Below are positions 39,689 through 47,567 of a stretch of 64,000 nt of DNA, one piece after another. The position numbers and the translations under genes are program-made. The DNA is from Streptomyces sp. KL109B (lineage in GTDB: Bacteria; Actinomycetota; Actinomycetes; Streptomycetales; Streptomycetaceae): NCBI RefSeq assembly GCF_030766935.1, contig NZ_JASERL010000010.1, forward strand, positions 268,992-332,991. Reading direction: 5' to 3'. The notes under the pieces are model-generated. The model was not told the origin of the DNA, did not search any database, and saw nothing but the letters and a program-made list of their open reading frames with translations. Numbering within the stretch: the stretch's first letter is position 1; each line of letters begins with the position of its first letter.

Positions 39689-40077
39689 CCGTCCGGTATC
39701 TGCAGCTCGACGAGGTACTGCTCGTCGTACGGGGCGTGACGGGCAGCGAGCACGCGGTCCGTGACATCGGTCTCCTCGTGTCCGCCGTGGAGCGCCCCCG
39801 GACCGACGTCTTCGGCACCGAGGTCTACCCCTCGGTGCACGAGAAGGCGGCGGCGCTGCTCCAGTCCCTCGCCCGCAATCACGCCCTCGTCGACGGCAAC
39901 GAGCGCACCGCGTGGCTGTGCTGCCGCGTCTTCCTGCGCTTCAACGGCCTCGCGCCCGACGCCGCGGTCCCGGCTGCCACCGTCGCCGGACCGTTCGTCG
40001 AAGACGTCGCGGTCGGCGACATCGGCGTCGCCACGATCGCCAAACGGCTCGCCCTCTGGTTCCCGCTGAACCACTGA
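39685..40077 (+). CDS. Doc/Fic-fold toxin (death on curing)
   Basis: The 130-aa protein has the Fic-fold helix set and the active-site loop HALVDGNERTAW at about 66-77, matching HxFx(D/N)xNxR. Here Leu replaces Phe, and His, Asp, Asn and Arg are retained. Doc phosphorylates and inactivates EF-Tu in the phage P1 system; Fic relatives AMPylate targets. GTG 39685 overlaps the antitoxin stop by 4 bp. The start SVTVRYLQLDEVL-like strand is typical of Streptomyces Doc proteins. Confidence 0.85.
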   Translation: MTVRYLQLDEVLLVVRGVTGSEHAVRDIGLLVSAVERPRTDVFGTEVYPSVHEKAAALLQSLARNHALVDGNERTAWLCCRVFLRFNGLAPDAAVPAATVAGPFVEDVAVGDIGVATIAKRLALWFPLNH

Positions 40078-40149
40078 ACCACTGCCGGCCCCGCCCGCCG
40101 CCACAGGACAGCGGGCGGGAGCCGCGCGACTCCGGGCCCCGCCTCTCCC

Positions 40150-41427
40150 TCAGGGCCTCCAGCACCCGTCCGCGCCGAGCCCCAGCAGGTCGATCGCGTT
40201 GCCGCGCACCAGCCGGTCCACGACCTCCGCGTCCAGGTGCCCCATCTGCGCCTCGCCGACCTCCTTCGACTTCGGCCACGTCGAGTCCGAGTGCGGGTAG
40301 TCCGTCTCGTACAGGACGTTGGCCACCCCGATGGAGTCGAGGTTCTTCAGGCCGAACGCGTCGTCGAAGAAGCAGCCGAAGACGTGGTCGGCGAAGTACT
40401 CCGACGGCGGCTTGCGGACCTTGTCGGCGACGCCGCCCCAGCCGCGGTTCTCCTCCCAGACCACGTCAGCCCGCTCCAGGATGTACGGGATCCAGCCGAT
40501 CTGCCCCTCCGCGTACATGATCTTCAGGTTGGGGAACCGCTCGAACTTGCCGCTCATCAGCCAATCCACCATCGAGAAGCAGCAGTTGGCGAACGTGATC
40601 GTCGAGCCGACGGCTGGCGGCGCGTCCGGCGACGTAGAAGGCATCTTGCTGCTGGAGCCGATGTGCATCGCGATGACCGTCCCGGTCTCCGCGCACGCCG
40701 CGAGGAACGGGTCCCACTCGTCGCCGTGGATCGACGGCAGGCCCAGGTGCGGCGGGATCTCCGAGAAGGCGACCGCCCGCACCCCGCGCGCGGCATTGCG
40801 CCGCACCTCCGCCGCCGCCAACTCCGCGTCCCACAGCGGCACGAGAGTGAGCGGTATGAGCCGGCCCTGCGCCTCGGGCCCGCACCACTCCTCCACCATC
40901 CAGTCGTTGTACGCCTGCACGCCGAGCAGCCCGAGCTCACGGTCCTTGGCCTCGGTGAACGTCTGCCCGCAGAAGCGCGGGAAGGTGGGGAAGCAGAGCG
41001 CGGACTGGACGTGGTTGACGTCCATGTCGGCGAGCCGCTCGGGCACGCTGAACGACCCGGGCCGCATCTGCTCGTACGTGATGACTTCCAGCTTGATCTC
41101 GTCCCGGTCGTAGCCGACGGCCGTGTCCAGGCGGGTCAGCGGCCGGTGCAGGTCCTCGTAGACCCACCAGTCGCCGATCGGCCCGTCGTCGCCGGGAGCG
41201 CCCATGACCGGCGCGAACTTCCCGCCCAGGAAGGTCATTTCCTTCAGCGGGGCGCGGACGATGCGCGGTCCGGTGTCGCGGTACTTCTTCGGCAACCGGT
41301 CGGACCAGACGTTCGGCGGCTCCACGGTGTGGTCGTCGACGGAGATGATGAGCGGGAACTCTCCCGGTTCCAGGAGGCTTTGTGCGTCGCGGGTGCTTTC
41401 TGTTGCCGTGGTCTCCGTGTTCTCCAT
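40150..41427 (-). CDS. Amidohydrolase-2 (ACMSD-like) family metal-dependent hydrolase/decarboxylase
   Basis: The 425-aa TIM-barrel protein begins its first strand with LIISVDDHTVEPPNVW (about 27-42), the DxH-type metal motif of the ACMS-decarboxylase family. It also has DVNHVQSALCFPTFPRFCG (about 125), AMHIGSSSK (about 255), and the terminal metal Asp region LYETDYPHSDSTWP (about 385). Members are often decarboxylases or hydrolases of aromatic or cyclic acids. ATG 41427 is 12 nt from a TACCGT -10 hexamer, with a TGACG operator over the -35. Alone on its strand, next to the doc gene. Confidence 0.88.
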   Translation of the reverse strand: MENTETTATESTRDAQSLLEPGEFPLIISVDDHTVEPPNVWSDRLPKKYRDTGPRIVRAPLKEMTFLGGKFAPVMGAPGDDGPIGDWWVYEDLHRPLTRLDTAVGYDRDEIKLEVITYEQMRPGSFSVPERLADMDVNHVQSALCFPTFPRFCGQTFTEAKDRELGLLGVQAYNDWMVEEWCGPEAQGRLIPLTLVPLWDAELAAAEVRRNAARGVRAVAFSEIPPHLGLPSIHGDEWDPFLAACAETGTVIAMHIGSSSKMPSTSPDAPPAVGSTITFANCCFSMVDWLMSGKFERFPNLKIMYAEGQIGWIPYILERADVVWEENRGWGGVADKVRKPPSEYFADHVFGCFFDDAFGLKNLDSIGVANVLYETDYPHSDSTWPKSKEVGEAQMGHLDAEVVDRLVRGNAIDLLGLGADGCWRP

Positions 41428-41433
41428 GGGCTC

Positions 41434-41462
41434 ACGGTAGCGCCGATCTGACGAACCGTCAG
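41434..41462 (-). promoter_or_regulatory. Promoter and operator of the ACMSD-like gene
   Basis: The palindrome CTGACG-AAC-CGTCAG (plus strand, 41448-41462) provides CTGACG as a -35 hexamer (minus strand, 41457-41462), 17 bp from TACCGT as -10 (41434-41439). The -10 is 6 bp from the ATG, so the transcript should be leaderless or nearly so. A protein bound to the palindrome would block polymerase directly. Confidence 0.7.
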
Positions 41463-41675
41463 CTAGTGGTGGCCCAGTGGTTGCCGTTGGCCGCCGATGG
41501 TCCACGCGTGAGGTGTCTGTGATGGGTGTCGTCCACGGCTGACGTTTCCGCCAGGAACAAGGCAAACTGTCGGGAGTTGTCTTTGAGTTGCGTGCACACC
41601 ACGGCGCGCCGGTTGGACAGCGCGACAGAATGACGTGTGGCGATGCGTGCGATGCGGCGGCAGGGAGCAGCGAAG

Positions 41676-44657
41676 ATGGTCGGTGGACCGCGGGTACCGG
41701 AGCAGCGGCGCGCCGCTCCGTCCGAAGACGTCCCGGACACCGCCCCGGCCCCCGCCTCCGACCTGCGCTTCAGCGTCCTCGGCCCGGTCCGCGCCTGGCG
41801 CGGCGGAGAGCCCCTCTCCACCGGCTCCCCGCAGCAGCGCGCCCTCCTCGCCGCCCTCCTGCTGCGCCAGGGGCGCACGGCGACGGCGGCCGAACTCATC
41901 GACGCCGTATGGGGCGAGGAGTCGCCGTCCCAGGCGCTGGCCGCGATCCGCACGTACGCCTCACGGCTGCGCAAGATCCTCGGACCCGGCGTCCTGGAGA
42001 CCGAGGCGGGCGGTTACGCGCTGCGGATGGCGCGGCCCGACGCGCTGGACCTGGGCGCGGCCGAGGAGCTGGTCGCGGACGCCGAGCAGGCCCGGCAGTC
42101 CGGCGACCTGTGCCAGGCCCGCACCCTGGTGAACAAGGCGCTCGGCCTCTGGGACGGCGAACCGCTCGCCCACGTCCCCGGACCGCACGCCGAGACGGAG
42201 CGCGTCCGCCTGGAGGAGTGGCGCCTGCAACTCCTCGAAACCCGCCTCGACATGGACCTGGAGCAGGGCTGCCACGCGGAGGCCATCTCCGACCTCACGG
42301 CCCTGACCGCGGACCACCCCCTCCGCGAGCGGCTGCGCGAGCTGCTCATGCTGGCCCTCTACCGCTCGGGCCGCCAGGCGGAGGCCCTCGCCGTCTACGC
42401 GGACACCCGCCGCCTGCTCGCCGACGAGCTCGGCGTGGACCCGCGCCCCGGCCTCTCGGAGCTCCAGCAGCGCATCCTCCAGGCCGACCCGGCCCTCTCC
42501 GAGCCCTCGGCGCAGTCGGCGGAGCCCGTGTCGACGCCGCTCCGGCCCGCCCAACTCCCGGCGACCGTCCCGGACTTCACGGGCCGCGCCACCTTCGTCA
42601 CGGAACTGAGCGAAACCCTCGCCGCCGCCTCGTCGGAGTCGGGCGCGGGCGCGCTGATGGCGGTGTCCGCGGTGGCCGGCATCGGCGGCGTGGGGAAGAC
42701 GACGCTGGCCGTGCACGTGGCGCACCGGGCCCGGGCCTCGTTCCCCGACGGCCAGTTGTACGTGGACCTGCAGGGCGCGGGTGCGCGAGCCGCGGAGCCG
42801 GAGGCCGTGCTCGGCGCGTTCCTGAGGGCGCTGGGCACGACGGACTCGGCGATCCCGGACTCCCTTGAGGAGCGGGCGGCGCTCTTCCGCTCGACCCTGG
42901 ACGGCCGCCGCGTCCTCGTCCTCCTCGACAACGCGCGGGACGCCGCCCAGGTCAGGCCGCTGCTGCCGGGCACGGAGGGCTGCGCCGCGCTGATCACGGG
43001 GCGGGTGCGGATGGTGGACCTCGTCGGGGCCCACCTCGTGGACCTGGACGTGATGTCCCCCGACGAGGCGCTGCTGCTGTTCACGCGGATCGTCGGCGAG
43101 GAACGGGTGACGGCGGAGCGGAAGGCGGCCCTCGACGTGGTCGCGGCCTGCGGCTTCCTGCCGTTGGCCATCCGCATCGCGGCGTCCCGGCTCGCCGCCC
43201 GCCGTACGTGGACGGTCTCGGTCCTCGCGGCGAAGCTGGCGGACGGACGGCGCAGGCTGGACGAACTGCAGGCCGGCGACCTGGCGGTGAAGGCCACGTT
43301 CGAGCTGGGCTACGGGGCGCTGGACGCGCCGCAGGCGCGGGCGTTCCGGCTCCTTGGCCTCGCGGACGGCCCGGACATCTCGCTCGCGGCGGCAGCGGCC
43401 CTGCTGGACCTGGGAGCCGAGGACGCCGAGGACCTGCTGGAATCCCTGGTCGACACATCACTACTGGAATCAGCCGCTCCGGGCCGGTACCGGTACCACG
43501 ATCTGGTCCGGCTCTACGCGCGTGCGTGCGCGGAGCGGGACGAGCCGGCCCAGGATCAGGAGGCGGCGCTGTCGCGGCTCCTCGACTTCTACCTGGCGAC
43601 GGCGGCGGAGGTCTACGCGATCGAGCGTCCCGGCGACCGGCTGGTGGACCACCTGGAGCCGACCCGGTACCCGGGCCTCACCTTCCACCGCTCGCGCGAA
43701 GCCCAGGACTGGCTCTACGCCGAGGCGAACTGCCTGATGGCCTGCGTACGGCAGTCCGTGGACGAGGCGCGTCTGACGCGCTCCGTCGACCTGCTCTGGG
43801 CGGCGAAGGACCTCGCGGAGTCCGGGGCCAACTCCCGCGCCTACGAAGTCGCCGCGCAGGCCGTGCGGGACGCCGCCCAGGAGACGAAGGACGTACGGGC
43901 CGAGGCCCGGGCACGTACCGCGCTCACGAACGTGCTCCTGGTCGCGGGACGCTTCACGGAGGCCGACGAACAGGCCCGGCTCGCCACCCAACTCGCCACC
44001 GAGGCGGGCGACCCGCTGCCGAGCTGCTGGGCGCCCAACGACCGCGGCATCATCGCCATTTACCAGAACCGGCACGCGGACGGCGAGCAGTACCTGGAAC
44101 AGGCCATCGCCAACTTCCGCGCGGACGGCAACGCCGTGGGCGAGGCCAGCGCCCGCTGCAACCTCTCCCGCATCCACCTGGCGATGGGCCGTGTCTCCAG
44201 CGCCATCGAGCTCGCCCAGCAGGGCATCGACATCTACGACCACATGGGTCTGACGCTCCGCCTCGCGAACGGCCGCTACGCGCTGGGCATCGCGCTCACC
44301 AAGGCCGAGCGGTTCGGCGAGGCCCTGGAGCAACTGACCGGGGCGCTCGGCCTGTTCCACGACAACCGCCAGCCGCTCTGGGAGGGCGTCACCCACTTCC
44401 GGATCGCCGAAGTGCACCTGGCGGCCGCCCGTCCGACCCTCGCGGCGAGCCACGCAGAACAGGCGATCGCCCTGCGGGGCATCGGCGGCGAGTGGCGGCG
44501 CGGCACCGTCCTCACCGTCCTCGGCAGGGCGCTGCACCGCATGGGCCAGCCGGACCGCGCGCGGGCCTGCTGGGAGGAAGCCCTCTCGATCTACGAACGC
44601 CTCGGCTCCGACGAGGCGGGCGAAGTACGCGGCCTCCTCACCCCACTGACCGCCTGA
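41676..44657 (+). CDS. afsR: AfsR-like SARP / NB-ARC / TPR global regulator
   Basis: With the start at ATG 41676 (GGGAG upstream) the protein is 993 aa, the published length of S. coelicolor AfsR as I recall. Domains: OmpR-like SARP DNA-binding (about 30-110, RFSVLGPVRAWRGGEPL), BTAD (about 120-265), NB-ARC with Walker A GIGGVGKTT at 335-343 and LVLLDNARD as Walker B, then helical TPRs to the end. AfsR is phosphorylated by AfsK and activates afsS, linking nutrient status to antibiotic production. An AfsS-like gene follows 211 bp downstream. A longer GTG start at 41637 is possible. It could be a paralogue, since afsK is not adjacent. Confidence 0.85.
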   Translation: MVGGPRVPEQRRAAPSEDVPDTAPAPASDLRFSVLGPVRAWRGGEPLSTGSPQQRALLAALLLRQGRTATAAELIDAVWGEESPSQALAAIRTYASRLRKILGPGVLETEAGGYALRMARPDALDLGAAEELVADAEQARQSGDLCQARTLVNKALGLWDGEPLAHVPGPHAETERVRLEEWRLQLLETRLDMDLEQGCHAEAISDLTALTADHPLRERLRELLMLALYRSGRQAEALAVYADTRRLLADELGVDPRPGLSELQQRILQADPALSEPSAQSAEPVSTPLRPAQLPATVPDFTGRATFVTELSETLAAASSESGAGALMAVSAVAGIGGVGKTTLAVHVAHRARASFPDGQLYVDLQGAGARAAEPEAVLGAFLRALGTTDSAIPDSLEERAALFRSTLDGRRVLVLLDNARDAAQVRPLLPGTEGCAALITGRVRMVDLVGAHLVDLDVMSPDEALLLFTRIVGEERVTAERKAALDVVAACGFLPLAIRIAASRLAARRTWTVSVLAAKLADGRRRLDELQAGDLAVKATFELGYGALDAPQARAFRLLGLADGPDISLAAAAALLDLGAEDAEDLLESLVDTSLLESAAPGRYRYHDLVRLYARACAERDEPAQDQEAALSRLLDFYLATAAEVYAIERPGDRLVDHLEPTRYPGLTFHRSREAQDWLYAEANCLMACVRQSVDEARLTRSVDLLWAAKDLAESGANSRAYEVAAQAVRDAAQETKDVRAEARARTALTNVLLVAGRFTEADEQARLATQLATEAGDPLPSCWAPNDRGIIAIYQNRHADGEQYLEQAIANFRADGNAVGEASARCNLSRIHLAMGRVSSAIELAQQGIDIYDHMGLTLRLANGRYALGIALTKAERFGEALEQLTGALGLFHDNRQPLWEGVTHFRIAEVHLAAARPTLAASHAEQAIALRGIGGEWRRGTVLTVLGRALHRMGQPDRARACWEEALSIYERLGSDEAGEVRGLLTPLTA

Positions 44658-44673
44658 CCTGCCGCGCCGCCAC

Positions 44674-44695
44674 GTTCATCGTTCGTTTATCACCG
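44674..44695 (+). promoter_or_regulatory. Tandem 11-bp PhoP/AfsR-type box upstream of afsS
   Basis: GTTCATCGTTC (44674-44684) is followed directly by GTTTATCACCG (44685-44695), two 11-bp direct-repeat units of the PHO-box type (consensus GTTCACC). In S. coelicolor, PhoP and AfsR compete for overlapping sites of this type in the afsS promoter. A TACCCA-like -10 lies about 15 bp downstream. Confidence 0.7.
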
Positions 44696-44868
44696 CTCGG
44701 CACTCTTACCCATACCGATCCGTCGCGTCGGGGGGCAGACGGATTGTGCGCGAGGCCTCCCCATTAGGGTGACGGCCTCGAGGCGCCCGTCCTGCGACCC
44801 TCGGGGGAGTCGCTGGCCGGGCGCCGCTCCAACCGTACGCACCACCAAAAACAGGGGAGTTGATCGGC

Positions 44869-45057
44869 ATGAGCGACGCCACGAACAACGACGGGGACAT
44901 CCGCCCCCAGGACAACCACGCGTCCGACGTCGAGGACACCACCGTGACGACGCAGGACAACCACGCGTCGGGCGGCGGCATCACCACCCTCGACAACCAC
45001 GCCTCCGGCGAAGAAATCAAGCCCCTCGACAACCACGCCTCAGGCGAAACCACCTGA
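44869..45057 (+). CDS. afsS: AfsS-like small protein with four DNHAS repeats
   Basis: The 62-aa acidic protein consists largely of four TxxDNHAS-like repeats: PQDNHASD (about 13-20), TQDNHASG, TLDNHASG and PLDNHASG. S. coelicolor AfsS (63 aa) is built from repeats of a TxxDNHxP kind, so this is recognisably AfsS, with Ser replacing Pro after HA. AfsS promotes secondary metabolism downstream of AfsR by an unsettled mechanism. ATG 44869 follows GGGGAG. It lies behind a PhoP/AfsR-type box and a strong terminator closes the unit. Confidence 0.8.
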   Translation: MSDATNNDGDIRPQDNHASDVEDTTVTTQDNHASGGGITTLDNHASGEEIKPLDNHASGETT

Positions 45058-45078
45058 ACCACCCCTGACGGGGGACAT

Positions 45079-45115
45079 CGGCCGCGGCGGACCGGAGGGG
45101 GAACCGCCGCGGCCG
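45079..45115 (+). terminator. Terminator of the afsS-like gene
   Basis: CGGCCGCGGCGG (45079-45090) pairs perfectly with CCGCCGCGGCCG (45104-45115) around a 13-nt loop, 22 nt after the stop. Confidence 0.85.
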
Positions 45116-45134
45116 AACCATTCCCCCAGCCTTC

Positions 45135-45260
45135 CAAGCCCCTGCGGCGATTGAGCCTTTCAAGCCCCTGCGGCGGGTGACCCTTTCAAGCCCCTGCGGC
45201 GGGTGAGCCTTTCAAGCCCCTGCGGCGCTTGAGCAGCGGGGCCCGGGGCAGAGCCCCGCG
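45135..45260. repeat. 26-bp tandem repeat expanding the left half of the intergenic palindrome
   Basis: Three 26-bp units beginning CAAGCCCCTGCGGCG (45135-45160, 45161-45186, 45187-45212) precede a full copy of the palindromic element (45213-45260). Units differ only at 2-4 positions. This is a second example, with 35841, of local amplification of this element's left end. Confidence 0.88.
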
Positions 45261-45273
45261 ACCGCAACCCCGC

Positions 45274-46455
45274 CTACCCGCCCAAAACCCTCGCCTCCAC
45301 CACCGGCAACCCCTTCACCCACCAGTGGTCATAGCGCCGGTACGCCCCGGGATCCCGCCCCGCCAGCAACCGGGCCACACCCCACGCCTCCCGCTCCACT
45401 CCCTCCCACACCCGCTCCGGCAACGGCCGAAACGCCCCCACCTCGACGGACCCGTCCGCCAACAGCCGCCACACCCCGGCCACATACCCGTCCACAAGCA
45501 CCGTCGCCAACACGTCCCCGTTCACCCGCGTCACGTGCTTGCGGTACTCCGCGGGCAGCACCCGCCCCCGGTCCGCGTACGCCAGCAGCACGCTGTCCCA
45601 CATGCCCAACAACCTCGGCGGCGCCGCCACACCCGCATCGGGCAGCGCCCCGCCCGGCACGTCGTACAGCACCTCACCGCCCGGCCCGCTCAACCGCACC
45701 AGTTCCCCGCAGCCCGCGAGCGCCTCCCGCACCCGCCCCTTCTGCACGAGGGCGAACTGCGCGACGTCCGCGACCGACGCCGGACCGAACCCCGCCAAGT
45801 ACCGCCGCACCAGCCCCCGTAGGCCCTCCGCCACCGCCTCCGGATCCCGCAACTCCGGCCGCCGCCCCCGCTCCGCCGCCACGAACAACTGCCGCTTGTC
45901 CGACGCGTACGCCCACGGCGAGCCCGCCACCGGCGCGTGCCACAGCGGCGCGTACTGCCGCAGCATGCGGGCCGCGGTCACCAGCTTCTCCCCTTCCGGG
46001 CCGACCCGCCCGGCGAACCACTCCCCCAACTCCCGCGCCGTACGCGGCAGTTCGGCCACCCGCAGCAAATCCGGCAGCAGACCGTCCGCGTCGTCCGCCA
46101 CCAAGCCCGACGCCCGAAACCGTGGGTCCCCCAGCCGCGCGCCCCGCACCGTCGGCTCCACCGCCGCCCGGAAGTCCCGGTAGTCGTCGACGTGCACCGC
46201 GTGCAGCGTGATCCGCATCAGCGTCGACTTCACGGCACGGAATCCGCCGAACACCGCGTCCAGGTCCGCCGCCTCGAACCCCGCCACCCGGTTCCACAGC
46301 GCCACATACGGCGAAGCGGGCTGCTGCGCCTGAAGCGCGACAACCCGCCGTAATGCCTCCTCGGCCCCGACGCCCTCCCGCTCAAGCAGCAACTGCCGCG
46401 CCAGAGTCGCCCTGTTGAGGCCCCGCGCGGAGACCGAGATCGAGTCCGAGGTCAT
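45274..46455 (-). CDS. HTH_42 winged-helix protein, AlkZ-like DNA glycosylase candidate
   Basis: The 393-aa protein belongs to the winged-helix HTH_42 family that includes S. sahachiroi AlkZ and E. coli AlkX/YcaQ, which excise interstrand crosslinks. The catalytic Q-x-Q signature is visible as VALQAQQPASPYVALW (about 39-54, Gln-Ala-Gln). GFRAVKSTLMRITLHAVHVDDY (about 73-94) and GPASVADVAQF follow in the order of the family. The C-terminal beta-region has YDVPGGALP and VDGYVAGVWRL. ATG 46455; it ends just before a run of intergenic repeats and starts 17 bp after the hemB stop. AlkZ-type enzymes give resistance to crosslinking natural products; a general housekeeping role is equally possible. 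Confidence 0.78.
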   Translation of the reverse strand: MTSDSISVSARGLNRATLARQLLLEREGVGAEEALRRVVALQAQQPASPYVALWNRVAGFEAADLDAVFGGFRAVKSTLMRITLHAVHVDDYRDFRAAVEPTVRGARLGDPRFRASGLVADDADGLLPDLLRVAELPRTARELGEWFAGRVGPEGEKLVTAARMLRQYAPLWHAPVAGSPWAYASDKRQLFVAAERGRRPELRDPEAVAEGLRGLVRRYLAGFGPASVADVAQFALVQKGRVREALAGCGELVRLSGPGGEVLYDVPGGALPDAGVAAPPRLLGMWDSVLLAYADRGRVLPAEYRKHVTRVNGDVLATVLVDGYVAGVWRLLADGSVEVGAFRPLPERVWEGVEREAWGVARLLAGRDPGAYRRYDHWWVKGLPVVEARVLGG

Positions 46456-46472
46456 GCCGGAATTCTCCCGGC

Positions 46473-47477
46473 TCAGCGCAGCTTCCGCGCGACCTCCGTG
46501 GCCCAGTACGTAAGAATCTGGTTCGCGCCCGCCCGCTTGATCCCGAGCAACGCCTCCATGATCGCCGGATCCCGGTCGATCCAACCGCGCTGCGCCGCAC
46601 CCTCGATCATCGCGTACTCGCCACTGATCTGGTACGCCGACACCGGCACGTCGGACACCTCGGCCACCTTCGCCAGGATGTCGAGGTACGGCCCCGCCGG
46701 CTTCACCATCACCATGTCGGCGCCCTCTTCGAGGTCGAGCGCCAACTCCCGCAGGGACTCACGGGCGTTGGCCGGGTCCTGCTGGTACGTCTTGCGGTCC
46801 CCCCGCAGCGAAGACCCGACGGCCTCACGGAACGGCCCGAAGAACGCCGACGAATACTTCACGGCGTACGCGAGGACCGCCACGTCCTCCCGCCCGATCT
46901 GGTCCAACGCGTCGCGTACGACGCCGATCTGACCGTCCATCATGCCGCTCGGGCCGACGACGTGCGCGCCCGCGTCCGCCTGCACCTGCGCCATCTCCGC
47001 GTACCGCTCAAGGGTCGCGTCGTTGTCCACGCGGCCCTGCTCGTCGAGTACGCCGCAGTGGCCGTGGTCCGTGAACTCGTCCAGGCACAGGTCGGACATG
47101 ACGATCAGGTCGTCGCCGACCTCCGCGCGTACGTCCCGCAGCGCGACCTGGAGGATGCCGTCGGAGTCCGTACCGACGGTGCCCCGCCCGTCCTTCTTCT
47201 CCTCCAGCGGCACACCGAACAGCATGATCCCGGAGACGCCCGCCTCGACGGCCTCCGCCGCGGCCTTCTTCAGGGAGTCACGGGTGTGCTGGTAGACGCC
47301 GGGCATGGCGCCGATCTCCACCGGGGCGTCGATGCCCTCGCGCACGAACGCGGGCAGGATCAGGTCGGCCGGATGCAGCCGCGTCTCGGCGACCATGCGC
47401 CGCATGGTGGGAGTCGTCCGCAGCCGCCGGGGCCGCGAACCGGGGAAAGAGCCGTACCGAGTCACTGAACCTGTCAC
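46473..47477 (-). CDS. hemB: Delta-aminolevulinic acid dehydratase (porphobilinogen synthase)
   Basis: The 334-aa enzyme condenses two 5-aminolevulinate to porphobilinogen. The two active-site lysines are Lys207 (YAVKYSSAFFGP) and Lys259 (MVMVKPAGPYLD). DLCLDEFTDHGHCG near 127-140 is the metal-cysteine region with Cys129 and Cys139 but an Asp/Asp-rich context, so metal class is uncertain. GTG 47477 is used; GTG 47465 is an alternative. It is the last gene of the haem operon, separated from hemD by 90 bp with a hairpin. Confidence 0.96.
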   Translation of the reverse strand: MTGSVTRYGSFPGSRPRRLRTTPTMRRMVAETRLHPADLILPAFVREGIDAPVEIGAMPGVYQHTRDSLKKAAAEAVEAGVSGIMLFGVPLEEKKDGRGTVGTDSDGILQVALRDVRAEVGDDLIVMSDLCLDEFTDHGHCGVLDEQGRVDNDATLERYAEMAQVQADAGAHVVGPSGMMDGQIGVVRDALDQIGREDVAVLAYAVKYSSAFFGPFREAVGSSLRGDRKTYQQDPANARESLRELALDLEEGADMVMVKPAGPYLDILAKVAEVSDVPVSAYQISGEYAMIEGAAQRGWIDRDPAIMEALLGIKRAGANQILTYWATEVARKLR

Positions 47478-47517
47478 CTCTACCTACGTGGAACCCGTGA
47501 AACCCGTAAAACCAGAA

Positions 47518-47557
47518 GGGCGGGCACCCGGGCCCGAAAGCCCGAACATGCCCGCCC
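47518..47557 (-). terminator. Hairpin between hemD and hemB
   Basis: GGGCGGGCA (47518-47526) pairs with TGCCCGCCC (47549-47557), with a second CGGGC/GCCCG stem inside. It lies just after the hemD stop and may partially terminate, lowering hemB relative to hemACD. Confidence 0.65.
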
Positions 47558-47567
47558 CCACTCTTCC

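Noticed and set aside
41637..41675. GTG 41637 as start of the AfsR-like gene
   Set aside because: It has no Shine-Dalgarno, while ATG 41676 has GGGAG and gives the known AfsR length of 993 residues.
45135..45212. 26-bp tandem repeats, possible CRISPR or iteron origin
   Set aside because: No spacers, no DnaA boxes, no cas or rep gene; explained by amplification of the intergenic element.
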